Positions 18,380 to 28,091 are shown, counted from the first letter of the stretch. The stretch is 50,740 nt of DNA from an uncultured Enterobacterales bacterium (GCA_946478305.1 CAMLBO010000027.1:1-50740); one strand, 5' to 3'. The notes: a model not told the origin generated them from the sequence alone. Made by a program: numbers and translations.

Positions 18380-19813
18380 TTACTCATTCTGAACGCCGAC
18401 GAGTGTCAACTGGGGAGGATAATGGGTTTCTTTAGAATCAAACGTATAAGTATCCCCATTCTCTTTCGTATCGCCACTAATACAAAATGCAATTTGTTTT
18501 TTGCCTTGTTGCTGAGCTTGTTTCACCATGCTGGTAACATCAAAGTCGCGATATTGTTTTTCTTCGTCCAGATACAATCCTGAATAGGTTTTATAATTAC
18601 AGACAGGATGATTATTCCAGGTGACCGTATTTTCATTCCAATCGGTCGTCGTCGGATAAATATAAATCGTTTGAGCACCGCTTAACGTTGTTCTTGCACC
18701 ATACAAATGAACACTGTATTTAAATAATGCTGCTTGCTCCGCTGAGTAATTTTCAGGCATTGCTGGAATCTGATATTTCAGCAATGTTATTTTTTCCGGA
18801 CTGCCACTTTCACTGGCGTTAGAGGTATCGCCCTGAATAATTAAACCCTGAGAGCCGCCAAAATTCTTATCACTGTCTTCTTTATTACTCACATACGTAT
18901 CAGCAATAGGATCGACATAATGATAAGGCATATAGCTGGTGCAATCATAATTATTATTCATGCAGCGCTCAGTCATGAATTTAGCAGCATCTGGAGTCCA
19001 ACCATTGATAAAATCGCCATGCGCTGTATAAATACTGCCCCATTGATCAATACGCTGATCGCCATTCATAATGGGGTCCAGTGATAGCTGAACGTTTTTC
19101 AAATCCAGCGAAGCCAGTCCGGGGAACAGATAGGCAATATTCATATTAACCGTAGGAATGTGCTTTGGGTAATCGGCGGGGCAGGCGCCGCTGGAATCGG
19201 CATAAACGGCGTTAGGTTTATGCGCCGAACCCGACGGTTTGGCGGCAATCGTCGTGCCATCCCAGCAATTGGGGAACTGAATGGCAATATTTAACTGGAT
19301 CGGTTGAGTAGCGGATGGCGGCAGACAAGTACGGTCCGCGCTATGGCTATAGCCTTTACCGTCATTACAAAGAAAATTAATAATAGAATTAGGCCCGGTG
19401 CCTTTGTGATCTCCGGCCAGAAGTTGTAAACCATCCGGAAATGACGTCAGTGGATATTCAGTACTGTTGACGGTCTGATAATACGTCTTTTGGTACGCAG
19501 GGCGAACTTCCATACCATCGGGTAATCTCAGCGACGGGGCCCAATAAGCCGATGAATCAGCCAGATCGGTACAGGTTGTAGTGGGTTTTTGCTGTAACGT
19601 ATTATAAGTCGATGATGCATCTGTACTGGTATTACCAAAAAAATCATGCCACATAGCACGACCAGGCATTCCGAACATTAAAATAGCGTCATCACCCAAA
19701 GTATGACTATATGAACACTTCACACTTGTTTGATAGTTATCCGCATAAGTTGCAAAGGGAATAAGACTCAGACTGCAAGTTGATATCAATAAGACCTTAG
19801 TATATTGGCGCAT
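18380..19813 (-). CDS. Secreted two-domain protein: DUF1996 plus DNRLRE/CBM96-like domain
   Basis: The function is unknown. The 477-residue product starts with a Sec signal peptide (MRQYTKVLLISTCSLSLIPFATYA, probable cleavage after ATYA near residue 24), so it is exported. Residues about 40-270 resemble DUF1996, a domain known mostly from fungal and some bacterial secreted proteins (motifs MFGMPGRAMWHDFFGN, YWAPSL, CWDGTTI). Residues about 305-470 resemble the DNRLRE/CBM96 beta-sandwich: DTYVSN, then NFGGSQGLIIQGD, LLKYQIP, DWNENTVTWNNHP, FDVTSMV. Several paired cysteines suit a periplasmic or secreted place. It is AT-richer than its neighbours and has no equivalent between gltA and nei in E. 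coli, which suggests acquisition. It stands alone between two convergent or unrelated genes. A role in binding or degrading polysaccharide is a guess only. Confidence 0.7.
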   Translation of the reverse strand: MRQYTKVLLISTCSLSLIPFATYADNYQTSVKCSYSHTLGDDAILMFGMPGRAMWHDFFGNTSTDASSTYNTLQQKPTTTCTDLADSSAYWAPSLRLPDGMEVRPAYQKTYYQTVNSTEYPLTSFPDGLQLLAGDHKGTGPNSIINFLCNDGKGYSHSADRTCLPPSATQPIQLNIAIQFPNCWDGTTIAAKPSGSAHKPNAVYADSSGACPADYPKHIPTVNMNIAYLFPGLASLDLKNVQLSLDPIMNGDQRIDQWGSIYTAHGDFINGWTPDAAKFMTERCMNNNYDCTSYMPYHYVDPIADTYVSNKEDSDKNFGGSQGLIIQGDTSNASESGSPEKITLLKYQIPAMPENYSAEQAALFKYSVHLYGARTTLSGAQTIYIYPTTTDWNENTVTWNNHPVCNYKTYSGLYLDEEKQYRDFDVTSMVKQAQQQGKKQIAFCISGDTKENGDTYTFDSKETHYPPQLTLVGVQNE

Positions 19814-19947
19814 AGAATATCCTCACATCATTAAATTAAGAAAGAGCAACAAAGGGAATTCATTGCTTCCTTCGCAGTATATTCTTCAGCGAAGACACTA
19901 AAATTCTTATTAGCTTATTCATCAATGGCACAACATATTTACTATTA

Positions 19948-20742
19948 TTAAACCTGACACACCGGGCACCAGAAGAAAGGCCGCGATGACACGCTGCCTT
20001 TCACTATCGGGTCGTCGCAGCGTGCGCAGGGTTTCCCGGTGCGGCCAAACACATTGAAGCGAAACAGCGCACCGTGATGCACATTTTCATCCATCGTGCC
20101 GCGTGTGGCATATGACAAGCGGGCAACGGACAAACAGGCATCGGCCAGCGCATTCAGCTCGGCATCATTCAGCTCCCTGGATTTATGCCCGGGTAATAAT
20201 TTTGCCAGCCACAGGATCTCAGCGCGCAGATAATTGCCCAATCCGGCCAGAAACGCCTGATCCAGCAACATACCACCGAGCTGACGGTTACGGAATTTGG
20301 GCGACAGTAACCGCTCACGCACCTGCGCGACCGTCAGCGTTTCATCCAGGACGTCCGGCCCGATACGTTGCAGGAACGGATGATTTTCTATCTCCGCCGT
20401 GTCGTAAATACCGATTTCCGAGGCGCTATAGAGCAGAATCGCCGCATCGGGGGTTTCCAGCTTTACCCGCAGCGAACGTTGGGTTTCTTTAGGTGCTTCG
20501 CCGGCGTTGACCACCCGCCAGACACCGTACAGCTGATTGTGGCTATAGAGCGTCAGACCGTTGGAAAAGTGAGTCAGCAGCGCTTTGCCACGGGTTTCAA
20601 TCGCCGTGACTTTGGTACCCCTGAGCGCTGACTGGTAAGGTTTTAGCGAGGGAAACGCAAACCAGACATCGGTGAGCGGTTTATTGACGACCGCGCGTAC
20701 CAGCAAATCGGCCGCGCGGCGAATTTCAGGGCCTTCAGGCAT
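19948..20742 (-). CDS. nei: Nei, endonuclease VIII
   Basis: Nei is a base-excision glycosylase/AP lyase that removes oxidised pyrimidines. The 264-residue product (E. coli 263) begins [14 protein letters not shown] with the catalytic Pro2 and Glu3. The helix-two-turn-helix region and a C-terminal zinc finger (CARC and CPVC, flanking SSRPFFW) are complete. Its ATG shares a base with the pcp stop (TGATG at 20740-20744), so it is coupled to the oxoproline genes, as nei is in other Enterobacterales. Confidence 0.97.
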   Translation of the reverse strand: MPEGPEIRRAADLLVRAVVNKPLTDVWFAFPSLKPYQSALRGTKVTAIETRGKALLTHFSNGLTLYSHNQLYGVWRVVNAGEAPKETQRSLRVKLETPDAAILLYSASEIGIYDTAEIENHPFLQRIGPDVLDETLTVAQVRERLLSPKFRNRQLGGMLLDQAFLAGLGNYLRAEILWLAKLLPGHKSRELNDAELNALADACLSVARLSYATRGTMDENVHHGALFRFNVFGRTGKPCARCDDPIVKGSVSSRPFFWCPVCQV

Positions 20743-21392
20743 CAGTGTGTTGCGCCTTCCGCCACCCGTAAATCCTGCTCGGTATGCAGGGCAATCGCGA
20801 TGGTCAGCTCAAGTGCCTCAAGCACAGTTTTTACCGACATGCTCGGCTGGCCGGGGTGCGCCGCCGCCTGCTCCGGCAGATACGGAATATGGATAAATCC
20901 GCCCTTCACGACTTTGCAGCTCGGCTGCGCCAGACGGTGCAACAGGCCATACATAATGTGATTGCAGACATAGGTTCCCGCCGTTTGCGAAACCGAGGCC
21001 GGAATACCCGCTTCACGTAACCCGTTCACAATCGCCTTAATGGGCAGTAGGGAAAAATAGGCCGCCGGACCCTCACTAATAATTGGCCGGTCAACCGGCT
21101 GATTACCGTCGTTATCAGGAATGCGCGCGTCATCAACGTTGATGGCTACCCGTTCAACACTGAAATCAGCCCGGCCACCGGCCTGCCCCACCGCAATCAC
21201 CATCATAGGGTCAACTTCATCAATCGCCGCATTCAGCGCGTCGATAGCTTTGCCAAAAACGCAAGGAAGCTGGCGGATCACAATGCGGGCCCCCGAGAGT
21301 TCCAGATCTTCGAGCTGCTTCACCACTTCCCATGACGGATTAAGACGTTCGCCGCCAAAAGGTTCAAATCCGGTCACCAGAACTTTACGCAT
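20742..21392 (-). CDS. pcp: Pcp, pyrrolidone-carboxylate peptidase
   Basis: Pcp (peptidase family C15) removes N-terminal pyroglutamate (5-oxoproline) from peptides. I start at the ATG at 21392 ([14 protein letters not shown]), which gives 216 residues, the usual family size; the frame extends 40 codons further into pxpA but without similarity. The catalytic triad is visible as Glu in FSVERVAIN, Cys in [11 protein letters not shown] and His in [12 protein letters not shown]. It lies directly after pxpA and before nei. The context makes sense: Pcp releases 5-oxoproline and PxpABC converts it to glutamate. Confidence 0.96.
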   Translation of the reverse strand: MRKVLVTGFEPFGGERLNPSWEVVKQLEDLELSGARIVIRQLPCVFGKAIDALNAAIDEVDPMMVIAVGQAGGRADFSVERVAINVDDARIPDNDGNQPVDRPIISEGPAAYFSLLPIKAIVNGLREAGIPASVSQTAGTYVCNHIMYGLLHRLAQPSCKVVKGGFIHIPYLPEQAAAHPGQPSMSVKTVLEALELTIAIALHTEQDLRVAEGATH

Positions 21393-21418
21393 AACCACTC
21401 CTGATAATGTTAAGAAGG

Positions 21419-22168
21419 TCAGCCTGCGCTGACCACAATACCCTGCTCGCGAAAGGCATCGCACAGACGTCGCGCAAATTCCAGAGCGTGCTGACCGTCG
21501 CCATGCAGGCAAACCGTATCGGCCTGCACGGGAACGCGGACCGCATCACGGCTGATCACCGCCTGTTGCTGCACCATCATCAGTGTTTGCTGTAAGGCCA
21601 GCTCGTCACTTTCAATCAATGCGCCAGGCTGACTGCGCGGCACCAGCGTACCGTCGCGTTGATAACCACGGTCAGCGAACACTTCCTGACGGGTGGTCAG
21701 GCCCACGCGGTTACCGGCACGAATCAGCTCACTGCCCGCCAACCCGACCAGTTTCAATGCCGGATCGACGGCAAAGACCGCCCGGGCGATAGCATCAGCC
21801 AGTTGAGCATCCGTCGCCGCTTGGTTGTAAAGCATACCGTGTGGCTTCACGTGAACCATTTTTGCGCCCTCGGACCGACAGAGTGCCGCCAGTGCACCAA
21901 GCTGATAGACCACCTGCGCGAAGACCGTTTCAGGCGGTAACTGCATGGCGGTACGCCCGAAGTTTTCACGGTCCGGGAAACTCGGGTGTGCGCCAATCGC
22001 CACGCTATATTTCAGCGCCCATCGCACCGATTGCTGCATGGTCTGTGCATCACCGGCGTGAAATCCGCAGGCGATATTGGCTGAGCTGACCAACTGCAAT
22101 AAGGCTTCATCGTTGGCGCAACCCTCACCGAGATCGGCGTTCAGATCGACAGTGATTTTAGCGACCAT
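21419..22168 (-). CDS. pxpA: PxpA, 5-oxoprolinase subunit A (LamB/YcsF family)
   Basis: PxpA, PxpB and PxpC together hydrolyse 5-oxoproline to glutamate with ATP. The 249-residue product (E. coli 244) has the family start [17 protein letters not shown] and motifs [26 protein letters not shown] and VKPHGMLYN. It overlaps the end of pxpC by 11 bases. Two or three extra N-terminal residues compared with E. coli ([10 protein letters not shown]) follow a normal ATG. Confidence 0.97.
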   Translation of the reverse strand: MVAKITVDLNADLGEGCANDEALLQLVSSANIACGFHAGDAQTMQQSVRWALKYSVAIGAHPSFPDRENFGRTAMQLPPETVFAQVVYQLGALAALCRSEGAKMVHVKPHGMLYNQAATDAQLADAIARAVFAVDPALKLVGLAGSELIRAGNRVGLTTRQEVFADRGYQRDGTLVPRSQPGALIESDELALQQTLMMVQQQAVISRDAVRVPVQADTVCLHGDGQHALEFARRLCDAFREQGIVVSAG

Positions 22169-23090
22169 GCAGACCCCACTTTATCTGTTCAATAAAGCGT
22201 TGCTGCTCATGTAACGCTGTTTGCGCTTCATCGAGTGAACACTTCACAAAATGCACCGGCTCGCCCAGACGGATCTGGGCCAGATTGTACAAATCCGCTT
22301 CGATAACACAGGCGATGCGCGGATAACCACCGGTGGTTTGGGCATCAGCCATCAGCACGATCGGCTGGCCACCATGCGGTACCTGCACCACACCCGGTAA
22401 CAAGCCGTGCGACAACATCTCGCGGTCAGTATCACGCTTTAAGGCATGGCCGTGCAGACGGTATCCCATACGATTGCTCTGCGGACTGAGCTGCCATGAT
22501 GTCCGCCAGAAGGAGTCCCGCGCTTCAGCACTGAACTCCTGGTATTCTGGTCCCGGCAGGGCACGAAGACGGTTGCCAAACAGCAGTTGTTTGATACCGA
22601 TAGATTGCTTCGGCTCTGGCCCCCTTTTTTTGCCTACCGGCAGATGATCGCCATCACGTAGCGGACGCCCGGACAAGCCGCCGAAGCCCGTTTTAAGATC
22701 GGTACTGCGCGAGCCCAACACCTCTGGCACATCAATACCGCCCGATACCGTCAGGTAACTGCGCATGCCGCGCGTCGGGGTTTTCATAGTCAGAACCTGC
22801 CCAGGTTTCACCGCATAACGCCAGCCGGTCCACAAGGGTTTACCGTCCAATTCGGCGTGGCAGCCGGCGCCGGTCAGTGCTATCCAGCCCGCGCGGTTAA
22901 ATTCTGTGCTGAACTGCCCGAGAGTGATTTCCAGTCCCGCTGCGTTCTCATCATTACCCACCAGCAAATTGCCGATGCGCAGTGCAGGAGCGTCCAGCGC
23001 GCCCGTCTGGCTAACCCCAAGCTGGCGGTAGCCGCTGCGGCCTAAATCCTGCACGGTGGTAAATATTCCGGCGCGAAGAATGTTTAACAT
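22158..23090 (-). CDS. pxpC: PxpC, 5-oxoprolinase subunit C
   Basis: PxpC has the allophanate-hydrolase subunit 2/biotin-dependent carboxylase-like fold and acts with PxpA and PxpB. I use the ATG at 23090 ([15 protein letters not shown]), giving 310 residues as in E. coli; the 15 codons before it lie inside pxpB. Motifs [39 protein letters not shown] and [10 protein letters not shown] are intact. It overlaps pxpB by seven bases and pxpA by eleven, a tightly packed operon. Confidence 0.97.
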   Translation of the reverse strand: MLNILRAGIFTTVQDLGRSGYRQLGVSQTGALDAPALRIGNLLVGNDENAAGLEITLGQFSTEFNRAGWIALTGAGCHAELDGKPLWTGWRYAVKPGQVLTMKTPTRGMRSYLTVSGGIDVPEVLGSRSTDLKTGFGGLSGRPLRDGDHLPVGKKRGPEPKQSIGIKQLLFGNRLRALPGPEYQEFSAEARDSFWRTSWQLSPQSNRMGYRLHGHALKRDTDREMLSHGLLPGVVQVPHGGQPIVLMADAQTTGGYPRIACVIEADLYNLAQIRLGEPVHFVKCSLDEAQTALHEQQRFIEQIKWGLHGR

Positions 23091-23749
23091 ATGCCCTCCT
23101 TCAGCGGAACAAAGCGGACTTTGTCGCCCGGACATAACAGACTTGGCTGCGATTTTTTCGGGTCAAACATAGCCAGTGACGTATGACCAATCACCTGCCA
23201 GCCGCCAGGGGTGATCAGCGGGTAAATCCCGGTCTGACTGCCGCCAATGCCGACTGAACCCGCAGGAACCGCCAGACGCGGCTCAGCATGACGTGGCGTC
23301 GTCAGGGCTTCTGGCATACCGCCGAGGTAAGGGAAACCGGGCTGAAAACCGAGGAAATAGACGATGTAGTCAGCACCGGAGTGCAACTCGACCACCTGAC
23401 GCGGGCTCATGCCGGTATGTTGCGCCACGAAATCCAGATCGGGGCCACCGTTGCCGCCGTACACCACCGGGATCTCAATCAGCCGCGAATCTGGCTCGAC
23501 CGCCTCGCTCTCTTCCCACCAGCGCTGCAAACGTTCAATAGCGTCCAGCGCGGAACTCTGCGCATCTGACAGCAGCACCGTCAGATTATTCATGCCGGGG
23601 ATGGTTTCACGTACGCCCGGATAAACCTCGTGGTCCTGCAAACGCTGCGCCAGACCCCAGATCCGCTGCTGGCTTGCCAGCGAAACCGGCGGTTCAAGTT
23701 CCAGTACGACTGCGCGTTCGCCCAGCAGATAACATCGTGCTCGTTGCAC
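23084..23749 (-). CDS. pxpB: PxpB, 5-oxoprolinase subunit B
   Basis: PxpB has the allophanate-hydrolase subunit 1 fold (KipI-like) and is the first gene of the pxp operon. The 221-residue product (E. coli 218) begins [21 protein letters not shown]. Conserved motifs are [40 protein letters not shown] and [25 protein letters not shown] ribosome site precedes the start. The start is GTG (23749), since the next ATG in frame lies well inside the conserved part. Confidence 0.96.
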   Translation of the reverse strand: MQRARCYLLGERAVVLELEPPVSLASQQRIWGLAQRLQDHEVYPGVRETIPGMNNLTVLLSDAQSSALDAIERLQRWWEESEAVEPDSRLIEIPVVYGGNGGPDLDFVAQHTGMSPRQVVELHSGADYIVYFLGFQPGFPYLGGMPEALTTPRHAEPRLAVPAGSVGIGGSQTGIYPLITPGGWQVIGHTSLAMFDPKKSQPSLLCPGDKVRFVPLKEGIC

Positions 23750-23944
23750 AAAACACTCCTAAGAAAAGGTTGCCGTGATAAACCATCAACGGAAAGAAAA
23801 TCGTTATGCTAAAAATAGTTAAGTTGTAAACAGTTATGCTGGAAAGCGACCCGCAATGTCAACTCATGAGGCCGTGCGAAAAAATCCTTCGGGTTTCCCC
23901 CATGGGTTTCAACTGCTACTCTCCCCTATATCGCTGTTTTCTCA

Positions 23945-24066
23945 ACCCAAGTAATTGGAGTTGCGGCAAGGCAGCAAGGGAAAGAATCCCGATGAGCTTA
24001 CTGAAGTAAGTGATTCGGGTTCTTGAGTGCAGCGAACGCTGCTGCAAATTCAAGTACGAAGGGAAG
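23945..24066. repeat. ERIC-like intergenic repeat 1
   Basis: A palindromic element of about 120 bases with the ERIC core GATGAGCTTACTGAAGTAAG (23991-24010) and flanking GAATCCC/GATTCGGG arms. Outer ends GTAATTGGAGTTGC and GCAAATTCAAGTAC are inverted. Its right end lies within a few bases of the transporter start codon at 24070. Confidence 0.85.
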
Positions 24067-24069
24067 AGA

Positions 24070-25527
24070 GTGAAGAAGCCGTTGGCCCTGTTTTTTCCGC
24101 TATATACCACTACGCTGCTGATGCTACTCGGCTCCGGCTTACTCACCACTTATATCTCTCTGCGGCTGTCGGCGATGCACGTCAGCGGTGCGATGATCGG
24201 CGCAATTATTGCGGCTAACTACGCAGGGCTGGTGATCGGCGGTAAAATCGGGCATATCCTGATCGCCCGCGTCGGCCATATCCGTGCCTATGTGTCCTGT
24301 TCAGGGATTATCACCGCCGCCGTCCTCGGCCATGGCTTAACGGAAATGATCCCGGTATGGGTTGTGCTGCGTTTGATCATCGGTCTGTGCATGATGGTGC
24401 AATACATGGTGCTGGAAAGCTGGCTTAACGATCAGGCAGAATCAGCCCAGCGCGGCGTCGTGTTCGGCTTTTATATGGTGGCTTCCTACCTCGGCATGGC
24501 ACTTGGCCAGATCGTTCTGATGCTCAGCGACGGTTTGGGAATGAGCACACTGATTATCATTGCGCTCTGCTTCGCCCTCTGTCTGGTGCCGATTGCGCTC
24601 ACCACGCGCACTAATGTCGGACATATGTCCCCTGCGCCAATGGAGCTAAAATTCTTCATCAGCGCCATCCCAAAAGTGTTGGCTATCACCCTGCTGATTG
24701 GCATGGTTGTCGGCTCGTTCTATGGTCTTGCACCGATTTACTCCAGCCAACAGGAATTTACTACCCAACAGACCGGCCTGTTCATGGCTCTGGCCATCTT
24801 CGCCGGACTGTTGGCGCAGTTCCCCCTGAGCTGGTTGTCAGATCACTACAACCGAAATATGTTGATGCGCATCAACGCCATACTGCTGGCTGTCGTCGCC
24901 CTGCCGCTGGCAATCCTGACGCATATCTCTTTTCCAGTATTACTGGGCATCGGGTTTGTGGTCAGCCTGATGCAATTCACGCTCTATCCGCTGGTAGTGG
25001 CTCTGGCTAATGACATGATTGAACCAGAGCGGCGCGTGTCGCTTTCCGCCTGCTTGCTGATGGCATTTGGTGTTGGAGCCTGTATTGGCCCGTTGGCAGT
25101 AGGCGCACTGATTGAACCACTGGGTGGCAACATCTTGTACGCATTTTTTGCGCTCTGTGGCGCAGGGATAGTGGCACTGAGCCGAACTTCAGCTAAAGAA
25201 GAAGAAACGGTCATGGCCGTAGATGCGCCGCTGCCACATATTGCCATGCCGGACAGCCTGAGCAGTTCACCGCTGTCACCGGCGCTGAATCCGGCATTCG
25301 ATGAGCAGTTGATTCAGGAAACCATGCCCGCACCGGAAATGGCCAGTGAAGATGCCGCCGCGAATGATAGTGACAATGCAGCAGAGATTGAAAGCGAAGA
25401 GGAGAGCCCGTTTGCCCCACAGGGTGCCGATCCGGATGCCGACACTGGCCTGCAGCGCGCATTTACGCTGCTTGAAGAGAGCGCGTCGGAAGACGCGCTA
25501 ACTGAAACAGAAAGGCAAATAAAATAG
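24070..25527 (+). CDS. MFS transporter, YcaD-like, with long acidic C-terminal tail
   Basis: This is a major-facilitator membrane transporter; the substrate is unknown. I use the GTG at 24070 (VKKPLALFFPLYTTTLL), preceded by AAGGGAAGAGA. A longer frame from an ATG at 24010 would start inside the ERIC repeat and is unlikely. The product has 485 residues: twelve membrane helices over about 1-385, with N-terminal GGKIGHILIARVGHIRAY and SDHYNRNMLMR loop motifs like those of YcaD. After the last helix comes an acidic, Pro/Ser/Ala-rich tail of about 110 residues, absent in YcaD. It converges with ybgI, their stops five bases apart. In E. coli dtpD occupies part of this neighbourhood. Confidence 0.85.
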   Translation: MKKPLALFFPLYTTTLLMLLGSGLLTTYISLRLSAMHVSGAMIGAIIAANYAGLVIGGKIGHILIARVGHIRAYVSCSGIITAAVLGHGLTEMIPVWVVLRLIIGLCMMVQYMVLESWLNDQAESAQRGVVFGFYMVASYLGMALGQIVLMLSDGLGMSTLIIIALCFALCLVPIALTTRTNVGHMSPAPMELKFFISAIPKVLAITLLIGMVVGSFYGLAPIYSSQQEFTTQQTGLFMALAIFAGLLAQFPLSWLSDHYNRNMLMRINAILLAVVALPLAILTHISFPVLLGIGFVVSLMQFTLYPLVVALANDMIEPERRVSLSACLLMAFGVGACIGPLAVGALIEPLGGNILYAFFALCGAGIVALSRTSAKEEETVMAVDAPLPHIAMPDSLSSSPLSPALNPAFDEQLIQETMPAPEMASEDAAANDSDNAAEIESEEESPFAPQGADPDADTGLQRAFTLLEESASEDALTETERQIK

Positions 25528-25531
25528 CCTT

Positions 25532-26275
25532 TTACGCGGGGTTGTCGATATCGATAAATTTGACGTCGAACCCATTCTCAGCAGCCAGCCACTCGCCCAG
25601 CGCTTTCACACCATAACGCTCCGTTGCATGGTGTCCGGCGGCATAAAAATGCAGTCCCATTTCGCGGGCGATGTGAATGGTCTGCTCTGACACTTCACCG
25701 CTGATAAATGCATCGACGCCAAACTCGGCCGCCTGCTGAATAAAGCCCTGACCACCGCCGGAACACCACGCTACGCGGCGGATCTCATCCGGCCCGCCCT
25801 GCGCGCTATGCAGTACGTTACGGTCAAGCAGCACTTCAATGCGTTGGCGCAGAGCCTCACCGCTGAGTGGCGACTCAAGCTCACCGTAAGGCACCAGCGG
25901 CATCACTTCACCCTGCACGGTAATACCAAACATTTTTGCCAGTTGCGCGTTATTCCCCAGTTGCGGATGGGCGTCGAGCGGCAAATGGTAACCGTAAAGA
26001 TTGATGTCATTGAGCAACAGCGTTTTCAGGCGGTTACGCTTCATGCCTCGCACCACGGCCGGTTCGTTTTTCCAGAAATAACCGTGGTGTACCACGATGG
26101 CGTCGGCCTTGTGCTCAACAGCCGCGTCGAGCAGCGCCTGGGAAGCCGTGACACCGGTGACAATCCGTCGAACCTCAGCGCGGCCCTCCACCTGTAAGCC
26201 GTTCGGGGCGTAATCCTGGAAACTATTTACGTCGAGTTTCTGATTGATCAGGGTTTCAAGCTGGAGGTTATTCAT
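25532..26275 (-). CDS. ybgI: YbgI, NIF3-family metal-binding protein
   Basis: YbgI is a NIF3-family protein that forms a toroidal hexamer with a di-metal site; its biological role is not established. I choose the ATG at 26275 (MNNLQLETLINQKL), giving 247 residues as in E. coli, with GTGGA six bases upstream; an ATG one codon earlier and a longer frame also exist. Metal ligands are in VIVHHGYFWK-like (IVVHHGYFW), LPLDAHPQLGN and AAGHHATERYG. It is convergent with the MFS gene and divergent from ygcN. Confidence 0.96.
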   Translation of the reverse strand: MNNLQLETLINQKLDVNSFQDYAPNGLQVEGRAEVRRIVTGVTASQALLDAAVEHKADAIVVHHGYFWKNEPAVVRGMKRNRLKTLLLNDINLYGYHLPLDAHPQLGNNAQLAKMFGITVQGEVMPLVPYGELESPLSGEALRQRIEVLLDRNVLHSAQGGPDEIRRVAWCSGGGQGFIQQAAEFGVDAFISGEVSEQTIHIAREMGLHFYAAGHHATERYGVKALGEWLAAENGFDVKFIDIDNPA

Positions 26276-26414
26276 CATTTTCCACTTCGTCATTTGGCCG
26301 TAGGGTAACAATGATAACCGACAACAGACAATGCCCCAACCCTGTGCAGAATCAATACCTCACGCTGGCTGATTGTTAATCTGACTATTCCGCATATCAA
26401 AGGATAGGGTTGCA

Positions 26415-27695
26415 ATGGAAGAAGACAGGAATGACATCATCATCGTTGGGGGTGGTATCGCCGGTTCGACCTGCGCCCTGCTGCTGGCCCGCGCAGGATT
26501 TAGCGTGCTGTTGCTGGAAAGAGGCCCTCAGGCAGGCAGCAAGAACTGTTCCGGGGGTCGGCTTTATACTCACAGTCTTGAACTTATTCATCCCGGCTTT
26601 ACCCAAACGGCTCCCCTTGAAAGGCTGATCACTCAGGAAAGACTCTCGCTGCTGACGGATGGCAGTATGACTACGCTGGATCACCGCCAGCCTGCTACGG
26701 CGGCCTGTTCGTGGTCAGTGCTGCGCGCCCGCTTTGATCCATGGCTCATGGCGCAGGCAGAAACGGCTGGCGCACAATGCCTGACGGATGTCTTAGTCGA
26801 CAGCCTGATCATAGAAAAAGGGAGAGTCGTCGGGGTCAATATTGGTGACGACAAACTGTATGCCAGCCTCGTAATTCTGGCCGAAGGGGCCAATACCTTG
26901 TTGGCTGAACAACACCAGTTAACGCCTAAACCCGCCCCGAAAACCATGAGTACCGGTGTTAAAGAGATCCTGGCACTACCGCGCGAAAAGATCGAAGAGC
27001 GATTCGGGCTGGAAGGTAATCAGGGCTGCGCCTGGCTGTTTGCCGGGCAGCCTACCGGCGGAAAAATCGGTGGCGGTTTTCTTTATACTAACCGCGACAG
27101 CCTGTCACTTGGCGTAGTCTGTAACCTGTCAGCACTGGGGCGTGGCCCGCGCAGCCTGCCGCAAATGCTGGAAGAATTTAAAAGCCATCCATTACTGAGG
27201 CCCCTGCTAAAAGGCGCTGAGCTGATGGAATACAGCGCACATTTGATCCCCGAGGGTGGCCTTAATCATCTTCCTCCGCTGACGGGAGACGGCTGGCTGC
27301 TGGTCGGCGATGCAGCCAGACTATGCCTTCATACCGGTCATACCGTTCGGGGCATGGATCTCGCCGTCATCTCCGCGCAGTCTGCCGCAGTTACGCTGAT
27401 TAATGCACGCTCGCACAGTTTTAGCGCTGGCGCGCTGGCCGCTTATTCGCAACATCTGCAACGCAGTTCCCTGTGGCCGCTGATGGATCAGTACCGTCGG
27501 CTACCGGAAATGCTGCTGACATCCCCTCATCTGTTCAACGCCTATCCACTACTGACCGCTGACCTGCTGCATGACCTGTTTGATGTCAGTGGCGCAACGT
27601 CGCCCCCTTTGCGCAAACTGTTATGGCGACATGCACGCAAAGCCGGGTTGTGGCGTTTACTGAAAGACAGCCTGAAAGGAGCCCGCAGCCTGTGA
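26415..27695 (+). CDS. ygcN: YgcN, FixC/ETF-quinone oxidoreductase-like flavoprotein
   Basis: An FAD flavoprotein of the FixC family, predicted to take electrons from the YgcQR flavoprotein and give them to quinone; the E. coli ortholog is uncharacterised. The 426-residue product has the N-terminal dinucleotide fold IIIVGGGIAGSTCALLLARAG, a GGRLYTHSLE motif near residue 50, and the C-terminal FAD contact GDGWLLVGDAARLCLHTGHTVRGMD. The middle part GGGFLYTNRDSLSLGVVC is typical of FixC. An AGGG precedes the ATG. The stop overlaps the ygcO start as GTGA, so flavoprotein and ferredoxin are coupled. The gene diverges from ybgI. Confidence 0.92.
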   Translation: MEEDRNDIIIVGGGIAGSTCALLLARAGFSVLLLERGPQAGSKNCSGGRLYTHSLELIHPGFTQTAPLERLITQERLSLLTDGSMTTLDHRQPATAACSWSVLRARFDPWLMAQAETAGAQCLTDVLVDSLIIEKGRVVGVNIGDDKLYASLVILAEGANTLLAEQHQLTPKPAPKTMSTGVKEILALPREKIEERFGLEGNQGCAWLFAGQPTGGKIGGGFLYTNRDSLSLGVVCNLSALGRGPRSLPQMLEEFKSHPLLRPLLKGAELMEYSAHLIPEGGLNHLPPLTGDGWLLVGDAARLCLHTGHTVRGMDLAVISAQSAAVTLINARSHSFSAGALAAYSQHLQRSSLWPLMDQYRRLPEMLLTSPHLFNAYPLLTADLLHDLFDVSGATSPPLRKLLWRHARKAGLWRLLKDSLKGARSL

Positions 27696-27976
27696 GTGAT
27701 TCCAATCTGAACGACAAACTGAGCCACAACTGCTATCTCGCGCCATCGCAACCGCCGTCCATTGTTCTGGTAAGTGCGCCGCAACGGGCACAACTTACGC
27801 AGCTCCTCTTCGCCTGTCCGGCAGGTTTATATCAACAAACTACGTCAAGTGAGATCATATTCGAACCCAATGGCTGCCTCGAATGCGGCACCTGCCGGAT
27901 TCTGTGCGACCTCGAGGTCATGGCCAGTTGGCGCTATCCCGGCGCCGGTCATGGGGTCATATTCCGTTTCGGTTGA
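27692..27976 (+). CDS. ygcO: YgcO, FixX-like ferredoxin
   Basis: A small iron-sulfur protein that partners the FixC-like YgcN. I place the start at GTG 27692 (GTGA overlap with ygcN), giving 94 residues; upstream in-frame codons lie inside ygcN. The C-terminal half holds the FixX signature: FACPAGLY, then GCLECGTCRILC with a C-x2-C-x2-C-x3-C pattern, and the conserved end GAGHGVIFRFG. One [4Fe-4S] cluster is expected. The N-terminal part (about 30 residues) is variable. Electron transfer between YgcN and quinone is inferred from the FixCX pair. Confidence 0.9.
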   Translation: MSDSNLNDKLSHNCYLAPSQPPSIVLVSAPQRAQLTQLLFACPAGLYQQTTSSEIIFEPNGCLECGTCRILCDLEVMASWRYPGAGHGVIFRFG

Positions 27977-28004
27977 GTGTGAGGTGGCGCGACGTCGTAA
28001 CGGC

Positions 28005-28035
28005 TTAAAGCTGCTATGTTTTTTAGGTGGAAAAT
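28005..28035 (+). terminator. Possible weak attenuator between ygcO and ygcP
   Basis: A short hairpin (CGGCTTAAAGCTG, five pairs including one G-U) is followed by CTATGTTTTTTA. The stem is weak, so this may only lower ygcP expression or be chance. Confidence 0.25.
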
Positions 28036-28091
28036 TCATCCCATAACATGCCGCACGACGGTAAAACACACTAGCAACGGAGCTAACGACC

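Noticed and set aside
24010-24069. Earlier ATG start for the MFS transporter
   Set aside because: It lies inside the ERIC repeat, the added residues are not family-like, and a better-placed GTG with AAGGGA exists at 24070.
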